The notes below the pieces were generated by a model. It did no database searches, was not told the DNA's origin, and saw only the letters and a list, made by a program, of their open reading frames with translations. This document shows, in pieces, positions 46,056-56,581 of a stretch of 64,000 nucleotides of DNA (the stretch's first letter is position 1; each line of letters begins with the position of its first letter). Origin of the DNA: an uncultured Bacteroidales bacterium (GTDB lineage: Bacteria; Bacteroidota; Bacteroidia; Bacteroidales; Muribaculaceae); assembly GCA_902768435.1 (NCBI GenBank), contig CACXLJ010000016.1, positions 62,001 to 126,000 on the forward strand, read 5' to 3'. The position numbers and the translations under genes are program-made.

Positions 46056-46889
46056 ATGGACAAACTCATTATCACTGCCGCCATTTGCGGCGCCGAAGTA
46101 ACCAAGGAACAGAACCCTAACGTACCCTATACCGTCGAAGAGATTGTGCGCGAAGCCAAGTCGGCAGTTGATGCCGGTGCCGCCATCGTGCACCTGCACG
46201 TGCGCTGGGACGACGGCACTCCCACTCAGGACCGTGCCCGTTTCCAGGAGTGTGAAGAGGCCATCCTCAAGGTGTGCCCCGATGTGATTCTCATCCCCTC
46301 GACCGGCGGTGCCGTGGGCATGACGCCCGACGAACGCCTGCAGTCGACCGACACCACTCCGCAACCCGAAATGGCAACACTCGATTGCGGAACCTGCAAC
46401 TTTGGCGATGAGATCTTCGACAACACCATGCCCACCATGCGTGCCTTTGGCAAGCGCATGATGGAGCGCGGCATCAAGCCCGAATACGAGTGCTTCGAGA
46501 TGGGTCACCTCGACACCATCTTGAACATGGCTCGCAAGGGCGAGGCTCCCGGTGCTCCCATGCAGTTCAACTTTGTGCTGGGCGTGCCTGGCTGCACTCC
46601 TGCCACTGTGGCCAACCTGTGCTGGCTCGTGAACGGCATTCCCGCCGGCTCGACCTGGACGGTGACTGGTGTGGGCCGTCATGCTTTCCCCATGGCAGCC
46701 GCTGCCATCGCTATGGGCGGTAACGTGCGTGTGGGCTTTGAAGATAACCTTTACCTCTCGAAGGGTGTGCTCGCCAAGTCGAATGGCGAACTCGTTGAGA
46801 AGGTGGTGCGCATTGCCAAGGAACTGGGCCGACCCATCGCCACCAGCGACGAAGCCCGCGAAATCCTGGGCCTGAAACCTCGTAAATAA
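46056..46889 (+). CDS. kce: 3-keto-5-aminohexanoate cleavage enzyme
   Basis: The 277-residue BKACE (DUF849) enzyme condenses 5-amino-3-oxohexanoate with acetyl-CoA and cleaves it to 3-aminobutyryl-CoA and acetoacetate. It has the family start LIITAAICGAEVTKEQNPN, the zinc-binding AAIVHLHVRWDDG (His pair), STGGAVGMTPDERL and GFEDNLYLSKG near the end. The length is normal. The product pair feeds both branches of this operon: 3-aminobutyryl-CoA goes to Kal, and acetoacetate goes to the CoA-transferase. Confidence 0.95.
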   Translation: MDKLIITAAICGAEVTKEQNPNVPYTVEEIVREAKSAVDAGAAIVHLHVRWDDGTPTQDRARFQECEEAILKVCPDVILIPSTGGAVGMTPDERLQSTDTTPQPEMATLDCGTCNFGDEIFDNTMPTMRAFGKRMMERGIKPEYECFEMGHLDTILNMARKGEAPGAPMQFNFVLGVPGCTPATVANLCWLVNGIPAGSTWTVTGVGRHAFPMAAAAIAMGGNVRVGFEDNLYLSKGVLAKSNGELVEKVVRIAKELGRPIATSDEAREILGLKPRK

Positions 46890-46923
46890 CTTATTTAATA
46901 ACTTAAAAAACTATAGAACAACT

Positions 46924-47997
46924 ATGCAAAAACATGGTAACCGTTTCGGTACTCACCGAGTAATTGAGCCCGTGGGCGTGCTGCCGCAGCCTGCTAACAA
47001 GCTCGACAACAACATGGACGAAATCTATGACAACGAGATCTTGATCGACGTGCAGACCCTCAACATCGACTCTGCTTCGTTTACCGATATCCACAACTAT
47101 GCCAAGAGCCAGGCCAAGAATCCTGACGACGAGGCCGAGGTGATGGAAGAAATCAAGAAGGAGATGTTCCTGAATGTGGAACTCCAGGGCAAGCACCGCA
47201 ACCGCCGCACCGGTTCGGGCGGTATGCTGCTGGGCACCGTTGAGAAGATTGGCGACGCTCTGAAGGGCAAGATCGACCTCAAGGAAGGCGATCGCATCGC
47301 TACACTCGTTTCGCTGTCGCTCACCCCGCTGCGCATCGACGAAATCCTGAACATCAAGGCCGATGTTGACCAAGTCGACATCAAGGGCAAGGCTATCCTC
47401 TTTGAGAGCGGTATCTATGCCAAGATTCCCGATGACATGCCCGAGAAACTCGCTTTGAGCGCACTCGATGTGGCTGGTGCTCCCGCTCAAACCGCTAAGC
47501 TGTGCCAGTATGGCCAGAATGTGGTGGTGCTCGGCGCTGGTGGCAAGAGCGGCATGCTGTGCTGCTACGAGGCCAAGAAGCGCGTGGGTGTAACTGGTAA
47601 GGTGATTGGTCTTGCCAACAGCCCCAAATCGACCAAGCGCATCAAGGACCTGGGCTTCTGCGACGTGGTAGAGAGCGTGGCAGGCATGACTCCCGTGCAG
47701 GTTTATGAACTGGTGAACAAACTGACCGACGGCAAGATGGCCGATGTGACCATCAACTGCGTGAATGTGCCCGACTGCGAAATGACTGCAGTGCTCTGCA
47801 CACGCGACGACGGTGTTGTTTACTTCTTCTCGATGGCTACCAGCTTCACCAAGGCTGCTCTGGGTGCCGAGGGTATTGGTGCCGACACCAACATGATCAT
47901 TGGCAACGGCTACACCAAGGGACATGCCGAGTTCACACTGCAAGAACTCCGTGAATGCCCTGAGTTGCGCAAGATCTTTGAAGAATTATACGCTTAA
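46924..47997 (+). CDS. kdd: L-erythro-3,5-diaminohexanoate dehydrogenase
   Basis: The 357-residue NAD-dependent dehydrogenase oxidatively deaminates 3,5-diaminohexanoate to 5-amino-3-oxohexanoate. The N-terminus (MQKHGNRFGTHRVIEPVGVLPQPANKLDNN, seen as GTHRVIEP and LPQPANKLDN) is characteristic of Kdd. A Rossmann-type segment VVVLGAGGKSGMLCCYEAKK binds NAD, and the C-terminus has MIIGNGYTKGHAEF. It is placed between kce and kamA, as in known lysine-fermentation clusters. A strong hairpin follows in the 72-base gap before kamA. Confidence 0.94.
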   Translation: MQKHGNRFGTHRVIEPVGVLPQPANKLDNNMDEIYDNEILIDVQTLNIDSASFTDIHNYAKSQAKNPDDEAEVMEEIKKEMFLNVELQGKHRNRRTGSGGMLLGTVEKIGDALKGKIDLKEGDRIATLVSLSLTPLRIDEILNIKADVDQVDIKGKAILFESGIYAKIPDDMPEKLALSALDVAGAPAQTAKLCQYGQNVVVLGAGGKSGMLCCYEAKKRVGVTGKVIGLANSPKSTKRIKDLGFCDVVESVAGMTPVQVYELVNKLTDGKMADVTINCVNVPDCEMTAVLCTRDDGVVYFFSMATSFTKAALGAEGIGADTNMIIGNGYTKGHAEFTLQELRECPELRKIFEELYA

Positions 47998-48014
47998 TAA
48001 TCATCAGGTCGCTG

Positions 48015-48040
48015 GCGATGCTCCCTGGCGGGGGCATCGC
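48015..48040 (+). other. Intra-operon hairpin between kdd and kamA
   Basis: An 11-bp stem: GCGATGCTCCC (48015-48025) pairs with GGGGGCATCGC (48030-48040) around a TGGC loop, with one G-T pair. There is no T-tract, so it more likely affects mRNA processing or stability than full termination. Confidence 0.6.
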
Positions 48041-48069
48041 TCGCGGCTTTAACCTTAAACATTTAGTCA

Positions 48070-49356
<1,287 letters not shown>

Positions 49357-49369
49357 CCATAGCAATGGA

Positions 49370-49399
49370 GGTGAGGGTGTCGTTGTTGGCACCTTCACC
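49370..49399 (+). other. Intra-operon hairpin between kamA and kamB
   Basis: GGTGAGGGTG (49370-49379) pairs with CACCTTCACC (49390-49399) with one mismatch-type pair and a 10-base loop, just upstream of kamB, whose own start codon is unclear. Confidence 0.5.
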
Positions 49400-49404
49400 C
49401 GCCT

Positions 49405-50433
49405 TTGCCTTTATATAAATATGGTGTTTTGCCCTTCATCAATGAAATATTGAACTACAGCAGTCTTTCCATTGTGGGACTTGAGAAGAACACGGGAAAG
49501 ACCGAGTGCCTGAAATATGTGCTCAAGCGCATGCCGGTCGATTCCCGGCGCATTGCTGTGACTTCAATAGGCATTGATGGCGAAACGGTCGATCAGGTGA
49601 CGCGCACGCAAAAGCCTGAAATCGTGTTGCCGCAGGGCATGTTCTTCGCTACCAGTGAAGCGCACTACCGCCAGCGCAGACTCGTCTCTGAACTCATGGA
49701 TGTGAGCGACGAGAACACCTCGCTGGGGCGCGTGGTTACCGCCAAGGCGCTCACCACCGGCAAAGTGCTTCTCTCTGGACCACCCTCGGCCACAGGCCTC
49801 ATCAGGTGGATGAAGCAGATGCAACGCTTGGGTATCGACCTCACGATTATCGATGGCGCACTGTCGCGCCTGAGTTCGGCTTCGCCGGCTGTGAGCCAGT
49901 CGATGATTCTTGCCACGGGAGCTGCCTACTCGGCTAATATCAACACCCTTGTGCAGAAGACTGCCTTCATCGTGCAGCTCATTAATCTGCCGCTGGCCGA
50001 TGAAGAGAAACGCAACCTCTTCGGCACGCTGGAACAGGGCAGTTGGTGGCTCGATGCCGATGGCGTGCTGAACCCGCTCAGTTCGGCGACCTCGCTGTCA
50101 AAGGACATCCGCTTCAAGGGCATGGACCGATGCAGCACCATCTATGTGGCGGGAGCGCTGGTCGACGGATTTATCGAGAAGGTGAGAGCCAACAAGGACC
50201 TGAGGCAAGTGGAAATCGTGGTGCGCGACTTTACGAGGATTTTCGTCACTCCGCAACTGTTCAGGCTCTTCCTCAAGGCAGGCGGACGCGTCACGGTGCT
50301 CCAGAAGAGCAAACTCATCGCAGTCACGGTCAATCCTACCTCGCCCTCGGGATTTGTGCTCGATTCTGACATCTTGTGCCAGAAACTTTCTGAAGCCATA
50401 GAGCTTCCTGTATATGACCTCTTAAAAAACTAA
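49405..50433 (+). CDS. kamB: Lysine 5,6-aminomutase reactivase subunit KamB (start uncertain)
   Basis: This protein of about 335-342 residues is encoded between kamA and kamC, exactly where KamB lies in known lysine-fermentation clusters. The N-terminus carries a P-loop-like GLEKNTGKT (about residues 25-33). The body has no other motif I can name. KamB and KamC are thought to exchange damaged cobalamin in KamDE. There is no in-frame ATG at the expected start: the frame is open from TTG 49405, with another TTG at 49429, while an ATG at 49421 is one base out of frame. Either a TTG start is used or a base is missing in the T-run. It ends 3 bases before kamC. Confidence 0.82.
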   Translation: MPLYKYGVLPFINEILNYSSLSIVGLEKNTGKTECLKYVLKRMPVDSRRIAVTSIGIDGETVDQVTRTQKPEIVLPQGMFFATSEAHYRQRRLVSELMDVSDENTSLGRVVTAKALTTGKVLLSGPPSATGLIRWMKQMQRLGIDLTIIDGALSRLSSASPAVSQSMILATGAAYSANINTLVQKTAFIVQLINLPLADEEKRNLFGTLEQGSWWLDADGVLNPLSSATSLSKDIRFKGMDRCSTIYVAGALVDGFIEKVRANKDLRQVEIVVRDFTRIFVTPQLFRLFLKAGGRVTVLQKSKLIAVTVNPTSPSGFVLDSDILCQKLSEAIELPVYDLLKN

Positions 50434-50436
50434 TAG

Positions 50437-51789
50437 ATGCAACTGAAAACCGTCATAGACTCGCCTTGTGGCCTGCGATTCATGCTCGACAAGCTTGAAT
50501 TGCAGTCGGGATTTGCGCGCCGGTGCCTCCTTGATATGGAGATGCTCACCCAGGCTGCCGATATCCAGGCCAGCTATGATGTGTTGCACCAGTTCGCACA
50601 CTTTGTGGACGCAACCGACCGCGTGCACCTGTCAACCCTGCTTTTCAAACTGCAGGCGCTCAAGGACATCCGCACCACCATCCAGAACCTTGAGCACCAT
50701 GCCACGCTCGACGACATTGAACTCTTTGAGGTGAAGCACCTCGCCATTCTTGCCGTCGATGTGAAAAAACTCCTTGCCGAGCACGGCATGGAGCAGGTGG
50801 TGGACATTCCCGACCTCGACGAGGTGATTACCATTCTCGACCCCGATGGGTTGAAAATGGCCTCTTTCTACATCTACGACTCCTATTGCCAGCAACTCAA
50901 GGACCTGCGCTCGAAGATGCGCCAGAATCCCGAGTTGAACGACCAGCTTTTGCTCGAAGCTAGTGATTTGGAACTTGGTGTTCGAATTGACCTCAGCAAG
51001 CAGCTGCATCACTATGCAACTGCCATCAGGCAAGCCCTGTTGGCGCTGGCCGATGTCGACATTTATCTGGCAAAAGCATTACAAATGAAACAGATGGGGC
51101 TTTGCTTCCCCGTCATCTCCCAGGATGGCAGCACCCGCTTCGAGGGACTGTTCCATCCGCAAGTCAAAGAGGCGCTTGCCGCTGTTGGTCGCCAGTACCA
51201 GCCGGTCGACATCTCATTTGACTTGAAACCCACATTGATAACTGGTGCCAACATGGGCGGCAAAACCGTTGTGCTCAAGACCTTGACTTTGTGTCAATAC
51301 TTGTTCCAGTTCGGTTTTGGCATTCCCGCCACATCGGCACACCTCGATGTGAAATCACACATCTTCTTCTGCATCGGCGACGAGCAGTCGGTCGAGAAAG
51401 GTCTCTCGTCGTTTGCTGCCGAAATGAAGAACATCGATGCCGTAATCAAGGCATCGCGCAACGAACGAAAACTATTGGCGTTGATCGACGAACCGGCACG
51501 CACCACCAATCCCACCGAGGGTGCAGCCCTTGTGGCGGCACTGCTTAAGGTGCTTGCCGCCGCCGATATGAGCCTGCTGCTCACAACGCACTATGATATA
51601 GAGCCAGGCGATGCCCGCTGCCTCAGGGTGAAGGGTTTCGACAATGGCGTGATGAACTACTCCCTTGTGGAGGTGCACGATGGCGAGGTGCCTCACGAGG
51701 CACTGAACATAGCCCAGGCTCTTGACATCGATCCTCAGTGGATTAGTCTTGCAAGAGACATTATCAACAAAAACGAACGAATACTATAA
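50437..51789 (+). CDS. kamC: Lysine 5,6-aminomutase reactivase ATPase KamC (MutS-like)
   Basis: The 450-residue protein has a helical N-terminal half and a C-terminal MutS-type ATPase: Walker A TGANMGGKT near residues 269-277, a Walker-B-like LLALIDEPARTTNPTEG, and the dimer-region TTHYD motif. It lacks the mismatch-binding domain of MutS, and its place between kamB and kamD identifies it as KamC, proposed to reactivate lysine 5,6-aminomutase. It is preceded by kamB with a 3-base gap and followed 18 bases later by kamD, so the reactivase is made together with its target. Confidence 0.88.
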   Translation: MQLKTVIDSPCGLRFMLDKLELQSGFARRCLLDMEMLTQAADIQASYDVLHQFAHFVDATDRVHLSTLLFKLQALKDIRTTIQNLEHHATLDDIELFEVKHLAILAVDVKKLLAEHGMEQVVDIPDLDEVITILDPDGLKMASFYIYDSYCQQLKDLRSKMRQNPELNDQLLLEASDLELGVRIDLSKQLHHYATAIRQALLALADVDIYLAKALQMKQMGLCFPVISQDGSTRFEGLFHPQVKEALAAVGRQYQPVDISFDLKPTLITGANMGGKTVVLKTLTLCQYLFQFGFGIPATSAHLDVKSHIFFCIGDEQSVEKGLSSFAAEMKNIDAVIKASRNERKLLALIDEPARTTNPTEGAALVAALLKVLAAADMSLLLTTHYDIEPGDARCLRVKGFDNGVMNYSLVEVHDGEVPHEALNIAQALDIDPQWISLARDIINKNERIL

Positions 51790-51807
51790 TATATAAATGA
51801 TAATACT

Positions 51808-53364
51808 ATGCAAAAAAGCAAGTTAGGTTTAGATTTTGAAAAGGTCGAATATGCCAGAAGCCTGGCCAAGGGCATCGCTGAAGATGTGCAGGCCTTTGTG
51901 GAGCAATACACCACAGTGGCTGTAGAGCGCACCTTGTGCCGATTGATGGGTATTGACGGCATCGACGAGAACGAAGTGCCACTGCCCAATGTAGTGGTCG
52001 AGGCCCTCAAAGACAAGGGCGTGCTCAACGAAGGTGCGTTGTTCTTCATCGCCAATGCCATGATTCAGACTGGCCTCAAGCCGCAGCAGATTGCCGAAAA
52101 GGTGGCTGCTGGCGAGCTCGACATCACCCGTGTGGTTACTACCGACCAGAAACAGATTGCCGATGTGCTGCAGCCTGTCATTGACGAGAGCATGGAGCGC
52201 ATCCGTGCCCGCCGTGCCCGTCGCGAGCACTATCTCGAAACCATTGGCGAGGGTCCCAAACCCTACCTCTACATCATTGTGGCAACTGGTAACATCTATG
52301 AAGATGTGGTGCAGGCCCAGGCAGGTGCCCGCCAGGGTGCCGATGTGATTGCCGTGATCCGCACCACGGGCCAGAGTCTGCTCGACTATGTGCCTTATGG
52401 CGCTACCACCGAGGGTTTTGGCGGTACATTTGCCACTCAGGAGAACTTCCGCATCATGCGCAAGGCGCTCGATGAGGTAGGTGAGGAGCAGGGCCGCTAC
52501 ATTCGCCTGTGTAACTATTGCTCGGGTCTGTGTATGCCCGAAATCGCTATCATGGGTGCTTTCGAGGGTCTTGATGTGATGCTCAACGATGCTCTCTACG
52601 GCATCCTGTTCCGCGACATCAACATGCAGCGCACCCTCATCGACCAGTACATGAGCCGCATCATTAACGGCTTTGCCGGCGTCATCATCAACACGGGCGA
52701 GGACAACTACCTCACTACTGCCGATGCTGTTGAGGCTGCTCACACCGTGCTGGCTTCAGACCTTATCAACGAGCAGCTCGCTCTCATGGCAGGTCTGCCC
52801 GAGGAGCAGATGGGTCTGGGACACGCTTTCGAGATGGATCCCATGCTCGAGAACGGTTTCTTGCTCGAACTTGCTCAAGCACAAATGACTCGTGAAATCT
52901 TCCCGAAGGCCACGCTCAAGTATATGCCGCCCACCAAGTTCATGACGGGCAACATCTTCCGTGGTCACATCCAGGACGCACTCTTCAACATGATTGGCAT
53001 CTGGACCCACCAGGGCATCCAGCTGTTGGGTATGCCTACCGAGGCTATCCACACCCCCTTCATGAGCGACCGTTACCTCTCGATCGAGAATGCCAAGTAC
53101 ATCTTCAACAACATGAAGAGCATTGGCGAGGAAATGGAGTTTGTGGAAGGTGGCATTTGCCGCAACCGTGTGAAGGAAGTGCTCGGTAACACGATTAAAT
53201 TGCTCGAAGACATCACCAAGGAGGGCCTCTTCACCGCACTGGAGAAGGGTATCTTCGGCGATGTCAAGCGTCCCAAGAATGGCGGTAAAGGTCTGGCTGG
53301 CGTTACCATGAAGGGTGCCAACTACCTCAACCCGTTTGTTGAGTTAATGAAAGGTAAACGATAA
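51808..53364 (+). CDS. kamD: D-lysine / beta-lysine 5,6-aminomutase, alpha subunit
   Basis: The 518-residue large subunit of the cobalamin/PLP aminomutase turns L-beta-lysine into 3,5-diaminohexanoate (or D-lysine into 2,5-diaminohexanoate). It is a TIM-barrel protein with the expected N-terminus (LGLDFEKVEYARSLAKGIAEDV), VVTTDQKQIADVLQPVIDESMERIRARR (seen in parts), ATGNIYEDVVQAQAGARQGADVIAVIR and YCSGLCMPEIAIMGAFEGLD. The length matches the clostridial subunit (about 516). It is followed by kamE after 15 bases. Confidence 0.95.
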   Translation: MQKSKLGLDFEKVEYARSLAKGIAEDVQAFVEQYTTVAVERTLCRLMGIDGIDENEVPLPNVVVEALKDKGVLNEGALFFIANAMIQTGLKPQQIAEKVAAGELDITRVVTTDQKQIADVLQPVIDESMERIRARRARREHYLETIGEGPKPYLYIIVATGNIYEDVVQAQAGARQGADVIAVIRTTGQSLLDYVPYGATTEGFGGTFATQENFRIMRKALDEVGEEQGRYIRLCNYCSGLCMPEIAIMGAFEGLDVMLNDALYGILFRDINMQRTLIDQYMSRIINGFAGVIINTGEDNYLTTADAVEAAHTVLASDLINEQLALMAGLPEEQMGLGHAFEMDPMLENGFLLELAQAQMTREIFPKATLKYMPPTKFMTGNIFRGHIQDALFNMIGIWTHQGIQLLGMPTEAIHTPFMSDRYLSIENAKYIFNNMKSIGEEMEFVEGGICRNRVKEVLGNTIKLLEDITKEGLFTALEKGIFGDVKRPKNGGKGLAGVTMKGANYLNPFVELMKGKR

Positions 53365-53379
53365 AAATGGAAGATTGAT

Positions 53380-54168
53380 ATGAGCGAAGGACTATATTCA
53401 ATGGAAGCTAAGGATTTTGACAAAACCTTAGACCTCAGCAAAATAAAACCATACGGCGACACCATGAACGATGGCAAGGTGCAGCTCAGTTTCACGCTGC
53501 CCGTGCCCTGTGGCGCCGAAGCCGTCGAAGCAGCCAAGCAGATGCTTCGCAAGATGGGCTTGGAGAATCCCAGCGTTGTATTCTATCAGGAATTGACCCC
53601 GGGTTTCACCTTCTTTAATTGTTATGGCAGTTGCACGCACACTGTCGACTACACCACCATCTATGTGCCCAAGGTGGAATCGAACACGATGGACATGTAC
53701 ACCACCGACGAGTACATCAAGGAGAACATTGGTCGCAAGATTGTGATTGTGGGAGCCTCGACCGGTACCGATGCGCACACCGTGGGCATCGATGCCATCA
53801 TGAACATGAAGGGCTATGCCGGCCACTACGGACTGGAGCGCTACGAAATGATCGAAGCCTATAACCTGGGTTCGCAGGTGCCTAACGACGAATTCATTGC
53901 CAAGGGCATCGAGTTGCATGCCGATGCACTGCTCGTGTCGCAGACGGTGACCCAGAAAGATGTGCACATCAAGAATATGACCGAATTCATCGAACTCATG
54001 GAGGCCGAGGGCCTGCGCGACAAGATGATTTGCTGCTGCGGCGGTGCCCGTATTACTCACGAGCTCGCCAAGGAACTGGGCTTTGACGCCGGCTTTGGCA
54101 TGAACACCTATGCCGATGATGTGGCCTCGTTTGTGGTGCAAGAAATGGTCAAGAGAGGAATGAAATAA
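53380..54168 (+). CDS. kamE: D-lysine / beta-lysine 5,6-aminomutase, beta subunit
   Basis: The 262-residue small subunit carries a B12-binding Rossmann domain with GASTGTDAHTVGID. His133 in DAHTVG (cobalt ligand) and Lys144 (PLP-binding lysine of the clostridial enzyme) fall at exactly the known residue numbers. An N-terminal dimerisation part (KIKPYGDTMNDGKVQLSFTL) precedes it. It acts in the cytoplasm with KamD. The next gene, encoding the CoA-transferase beta subunit, starts 35 bases later. Confidence 0.96.
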   Translation: MSEGLYSMEAKDFDKTLDLSKIKPYGDTMNDGKVQLSFTLPVPCGAEAVEAAKQMLRKMGLENPSVVFYQELTPGFTFFNCYGSCTHTVDYTTIYVPKVESNTMDMYTTDEYIKENIGRKIVIVGASTGTDAHTVGIDAIMNMKGYAGHYGLERYEMIEAYNLGSQVPNDEFIAKGIELHADALLVSQTVTQKDVHIKNMTEFIELMEAEGLRDKMICCCGGARITHELAKELGFDAGFGMNTYADDVASFVVQEMVKRGMK

Positions 54169-54203
54169 CTAAATTTATTAATTAACATAAAAACCTAACT
54201 TAT

Positions 54204-54863
54204 ATGGACAAATATCAAATAAGAGAAGTCATTGCCAAGCGTGCTGCTAAAGAGCTGCACGATGGCGACGTGGTGAATCTGGGTATTGGTATTCCAACCC
54301 TTATCCCTAACTATCTGCCCGAAGGCGTTTCTGTAACACTGCAGACCGAGAACGGTGCTATGGGCATGGGTCCCACACCTGCCGAGGGTGAGGAGGACAA
54401 GAACCTCATCAACGCTGGTGGCGGTTACATCACGCTCAATCCCGGTGCTTGCACCTTCGACTCGGCCACTTCGTTCGCCATCATTCGTGGCGGCCATGTG
54501 AATGTGTCGTTCCTGGGCGCACTGCAGGTTGACGAGAAAGGTAACCTTGCCAACTGGATCATTCCCGGCAAGATGGCTCCCGGTATGGGTGGCGCTATGG
54601 ACCTCGTGGTGGGTGCCAAGCGTGTGATTCTCACCATGGAGCACACCCAGAAGGGCAATCCCAAGATTCTCAAGGAGTGCACACTGCCCCTTACCGCTGC
54701 TGGTCAGGTGAACATGATCATCACCGAGATGGGTGTGATGGACATCACTCCCGAGGGCATCGTGCTGCGTGAGCTGCATCCCGAATTCACCGTCGAGGAT
54801 GTTCAGGCTGCTACTCAGGCCAAGCTCATCATCGACCCCAACCTGAAACCGATGGACATTTAA
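54204..54863 (+). CDS. atoA: Butyrate-acetoacetate CoA-transferase, beta subunit
   Basis: This 219-residue class I CoA-transferase beta subunit has the catalytic glutamate in TENGAMGMG (Glu49), [16 protein letters not shown] at the N-terminus and [15 protein letters not shown]. It pairs with the alpha subunit encoded at 45000. The alpha and beta genes are usually adjacent; here kal, kce, kdd and all kam genes lie between them. The gap to crt is 12 bases. Confidence 0.94.
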   Translation: MDKYQIREVIAKRAAKELHDGDVVNLGIGIPTLIPNYLPEGVSVTLQTENGAMGMGPTPAEGEEDKNLINAGGGYITLNPGACTFDSATSFAIIRGGHVNVSFLGALQVDEKGNLANWIIPGKMAPGMGGAMDLVVGAKRVILTMEHTQKGNPKILKECTLPLTAAGQVNMIITEMGVMDITPEGIVLRELHPEFTVEDVQAATQAKLIIDPNLKPMDI

Positions 54864-54875
54864 TCCCTTGTTGCA

Positions 54876-55652
54876 ATGGATTATCAATTCCTGAAAATAC
54901 AGAACGAGGGTGCCATCACCATCCTTATGATTTCGGCACCTAAGTCGCTCAATGCGCTCAATTCCACCATTCTCAAGGAACTGGGCGACTTTGTGGCAAA
55001 CATCGACCCCGCTACCCGTGTGCTCATCATCACGGGCGACGGCGAGAAGTCGTTTGTGGCTGGTGCCGACATCTCTGAGATGGCGAACCTCAATCAGGGC
55101 GAAGGCTACAAGTTCGGCGATCTGGGCGAGGGCGTGTTCCGTGCTATCGAGACCCTGCCTATCCCTGTCATCGCCGCTGTCAACGGCTTTGCACTGGGTG
55201 GAGGCTGTGAACTTGCCATGGCATGCGACATCCGCATCGCTTCGGTCAAGGCCAAATTCGGTCAGCCTGAAGTGGGGCTGGGCATCATTCCCGGTTTCTC
55301 TGGCACTTACCGCCTGCCCAAACTCATTGGTCAGGGATATGCCAAGGAGATGATCTACACCGGCAAGGTGATTCGTGCCGACGAAGCGCTGCGTGTGGGG
55401 CTGGTCAATGCCATTTATGAGCCCGAGGAACTCATGCCCAAGGCTCTTGAGATGGCTCTGGCTATCGCCGCAAAGGCTCCGCTTGCCGTGCAAAAGGCCA
55501 AGCAGAGCATCAACGAAGGCTATGACCTGAATGCCGACCAGGCTATAGAACTCGAGAACCGCCTGTTTGGCGAGTGCTTTGCCACCGCCGACCAGAAGGA
55601 GGGCATGGCAGCCTTCCTGGGCAAGCGTAATCCCGAGTTTAAAGGAGAATAA
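54876..55652 (+). CDS. crt: Crotonase / enoyl-CoA hydratase
   Basis: The 258-residue crotonase-fold enzyme has both catalytic glutamates (Glu112 in GGGCELAMACD and Glu132 in GQPEVGLGIIPG) and the oxyanion segment KSFVAGADISEM. It hydrates crotonyl-CoA reversibly to 3-hydroxybutyryl-CoA. With Hbd it would link acetoacetyl-CoA (from the CoA-transferase) to crotonyl-CoA, giving a second route to butyrate and a sink for NADH. Co-directional and tightly packed with atoA and hbd. Confidence 0.93.
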   Translation: MDYQFLKIQNEGAITILMISAPKSLNALNSTILKELGDFVANIDPATRVLIITGDGEKSFVAGADISEMANLNQGEGYKFGDLGEGVFRAIETLPIPVIAAVNGFALGGGCELAMACDIRIASVKAKFGQPEVGLGIIPGFSGTYRLPKLIGQGYAKEMIYTGKVIRADEALRVGLVNAIYEPEELMPKALEMALAIAAKAPLAVQKAKQSINEGYDLNADQAIELENRLFGECFATADQKEGMAAFLGKRNPEFKGE

Positions 55653-55685
55653 ATACTTAACTAACAATAAAAAAACTATTAGACT

Positions 55686-56522
55686 ATGAAAATTTGCGTT
55701 ATTGGAACCGGTACTATGGCTAAAGGCATTGTCAAGGCTTTTGCCGCCAAGATGCCCGTGGTCATGAAGAGCCGTTCGCAGGCCAGCCTCGACAAGGCTA
55801 TGGCCTCTATTACCAAAGGTTACAGCAAACTCGTTGAGAAAGGCAAGATTGCTCAAGAGGCTATGGATGCCATGCTGGCCAACATCACCACTACTGTGGA
55901 CTATGCCGACTTTGCCGATGCCGACCTCGTGATCGAGGCTGCTGTCGAGAACATGCAGCTCAAGAAAGAAGTGTTCATGGAACTCGACAAAATCTGCAAA
56001 CCCGAAACCATTTTTGCCACCAACTCATCGTCGCTCTCAATCACTGAGATTGCCGCTTGCACAAGCCGCCCCGCTCAGTTCATTGGCTGCCACTTCTTCA
56101 ATCCTGCCGACCGCATGGCGCTCGTTGAGGTGATCAAGGGCCAGCTCACCAGCGAAGAGACTGCCAAGTGCATCGTCGACCTCACCACCGAGATTGGCAA
56201 GACTCCCGTTCCCGTGAACGAGGCTCCCGGCTTTGTGGTGAACCGCATCCTCATCCCCATGATCAACGAGGCTGTGGGTATCCTCGCCGATGGCATTGCA
56301 AGTGCTGAGGACATCGACAAGTGCATGATGCTGGGCGCTAACCATCCCATGGGCCCCTTGGCACTGGCCGACCTCATTGGCAACGATGTGAACCTCGCCA
56401 TCATGGAGGTGCTCTACAACGAGTTTGGCGATCCCAAGTATCGTCCTCACCCGCTGCTGCGCAAGATGGTGCGTGCCGGTCTGCTTGGCCGCAAGACTGG
56501 CGAAGGCTTCTACAAATATTAA
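55686..56522 (+). CDS. hbd: 3-hydroxybutyryl-CoA dehydrogenase
   Basis: The 278-residue NAD(P)-dependent enzyme has an N-terminal dinucleotide-binding fold ([15 protein letters not shown]), [12 protein letters not shown], the catalytic His in [17 protein letters not shown] and a C-terminal dimer domain ending [14 protein letters not shown]. It interconverts acetoacetyl-CoA and 3-hydroxybutyryl-CoA in the cytoplasm. The first glycine loop reads GTGTMAKG rather than the common GAGTMGxG, a modest change. Preceded by a 33-base gap and followed by a 59-base A/T-rich gap before bcd. Confidence 0.94.
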   Translation: MKICVIGTGTMAKGIVKAFAAKMPVVMKSRSQASLDKAMASITKGYSKLVEKGKIAQEAMDAMLANITTTVDYADFADADLVIEAAVENMQLKKEVFMELDKICKPETIFATNSSSLSITEIAACTSRPAQFIGCHFFNPADRMALVEVIKGQLTSEETAKCIVDLTTEIGKTPVPVNEAPGFVVNRILIPMINEAVGILADGIASAEDIDKCMMLGANHPMGPLALADLIGNDVNLAIMEVLYNEFGDPKYRPHPLLRKMVRAGLLGRKTGEGFYKY

Positions 56523-56581
56523 TTTACCCGTGGAATCTATACGATTCTGCACTAACCCGAATAATTAATTAAACATAATAT

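Noticed and set aside
45186..46682. 498-codon open frame on the minus strand
   Set aside because: Antisense to the kal and kce genes; no motif seen.
50437..51789. DNA mismatch repair MutS
   Set aside because: It has only the ATPase half and lies between kamB and kamD, so it is the aminomutase reactivase ATPase.
54195..55856. 553-codon open frame on the minus strand
   Set aside because: Antisense to atoA and crt, both of which have all catalytic residues.
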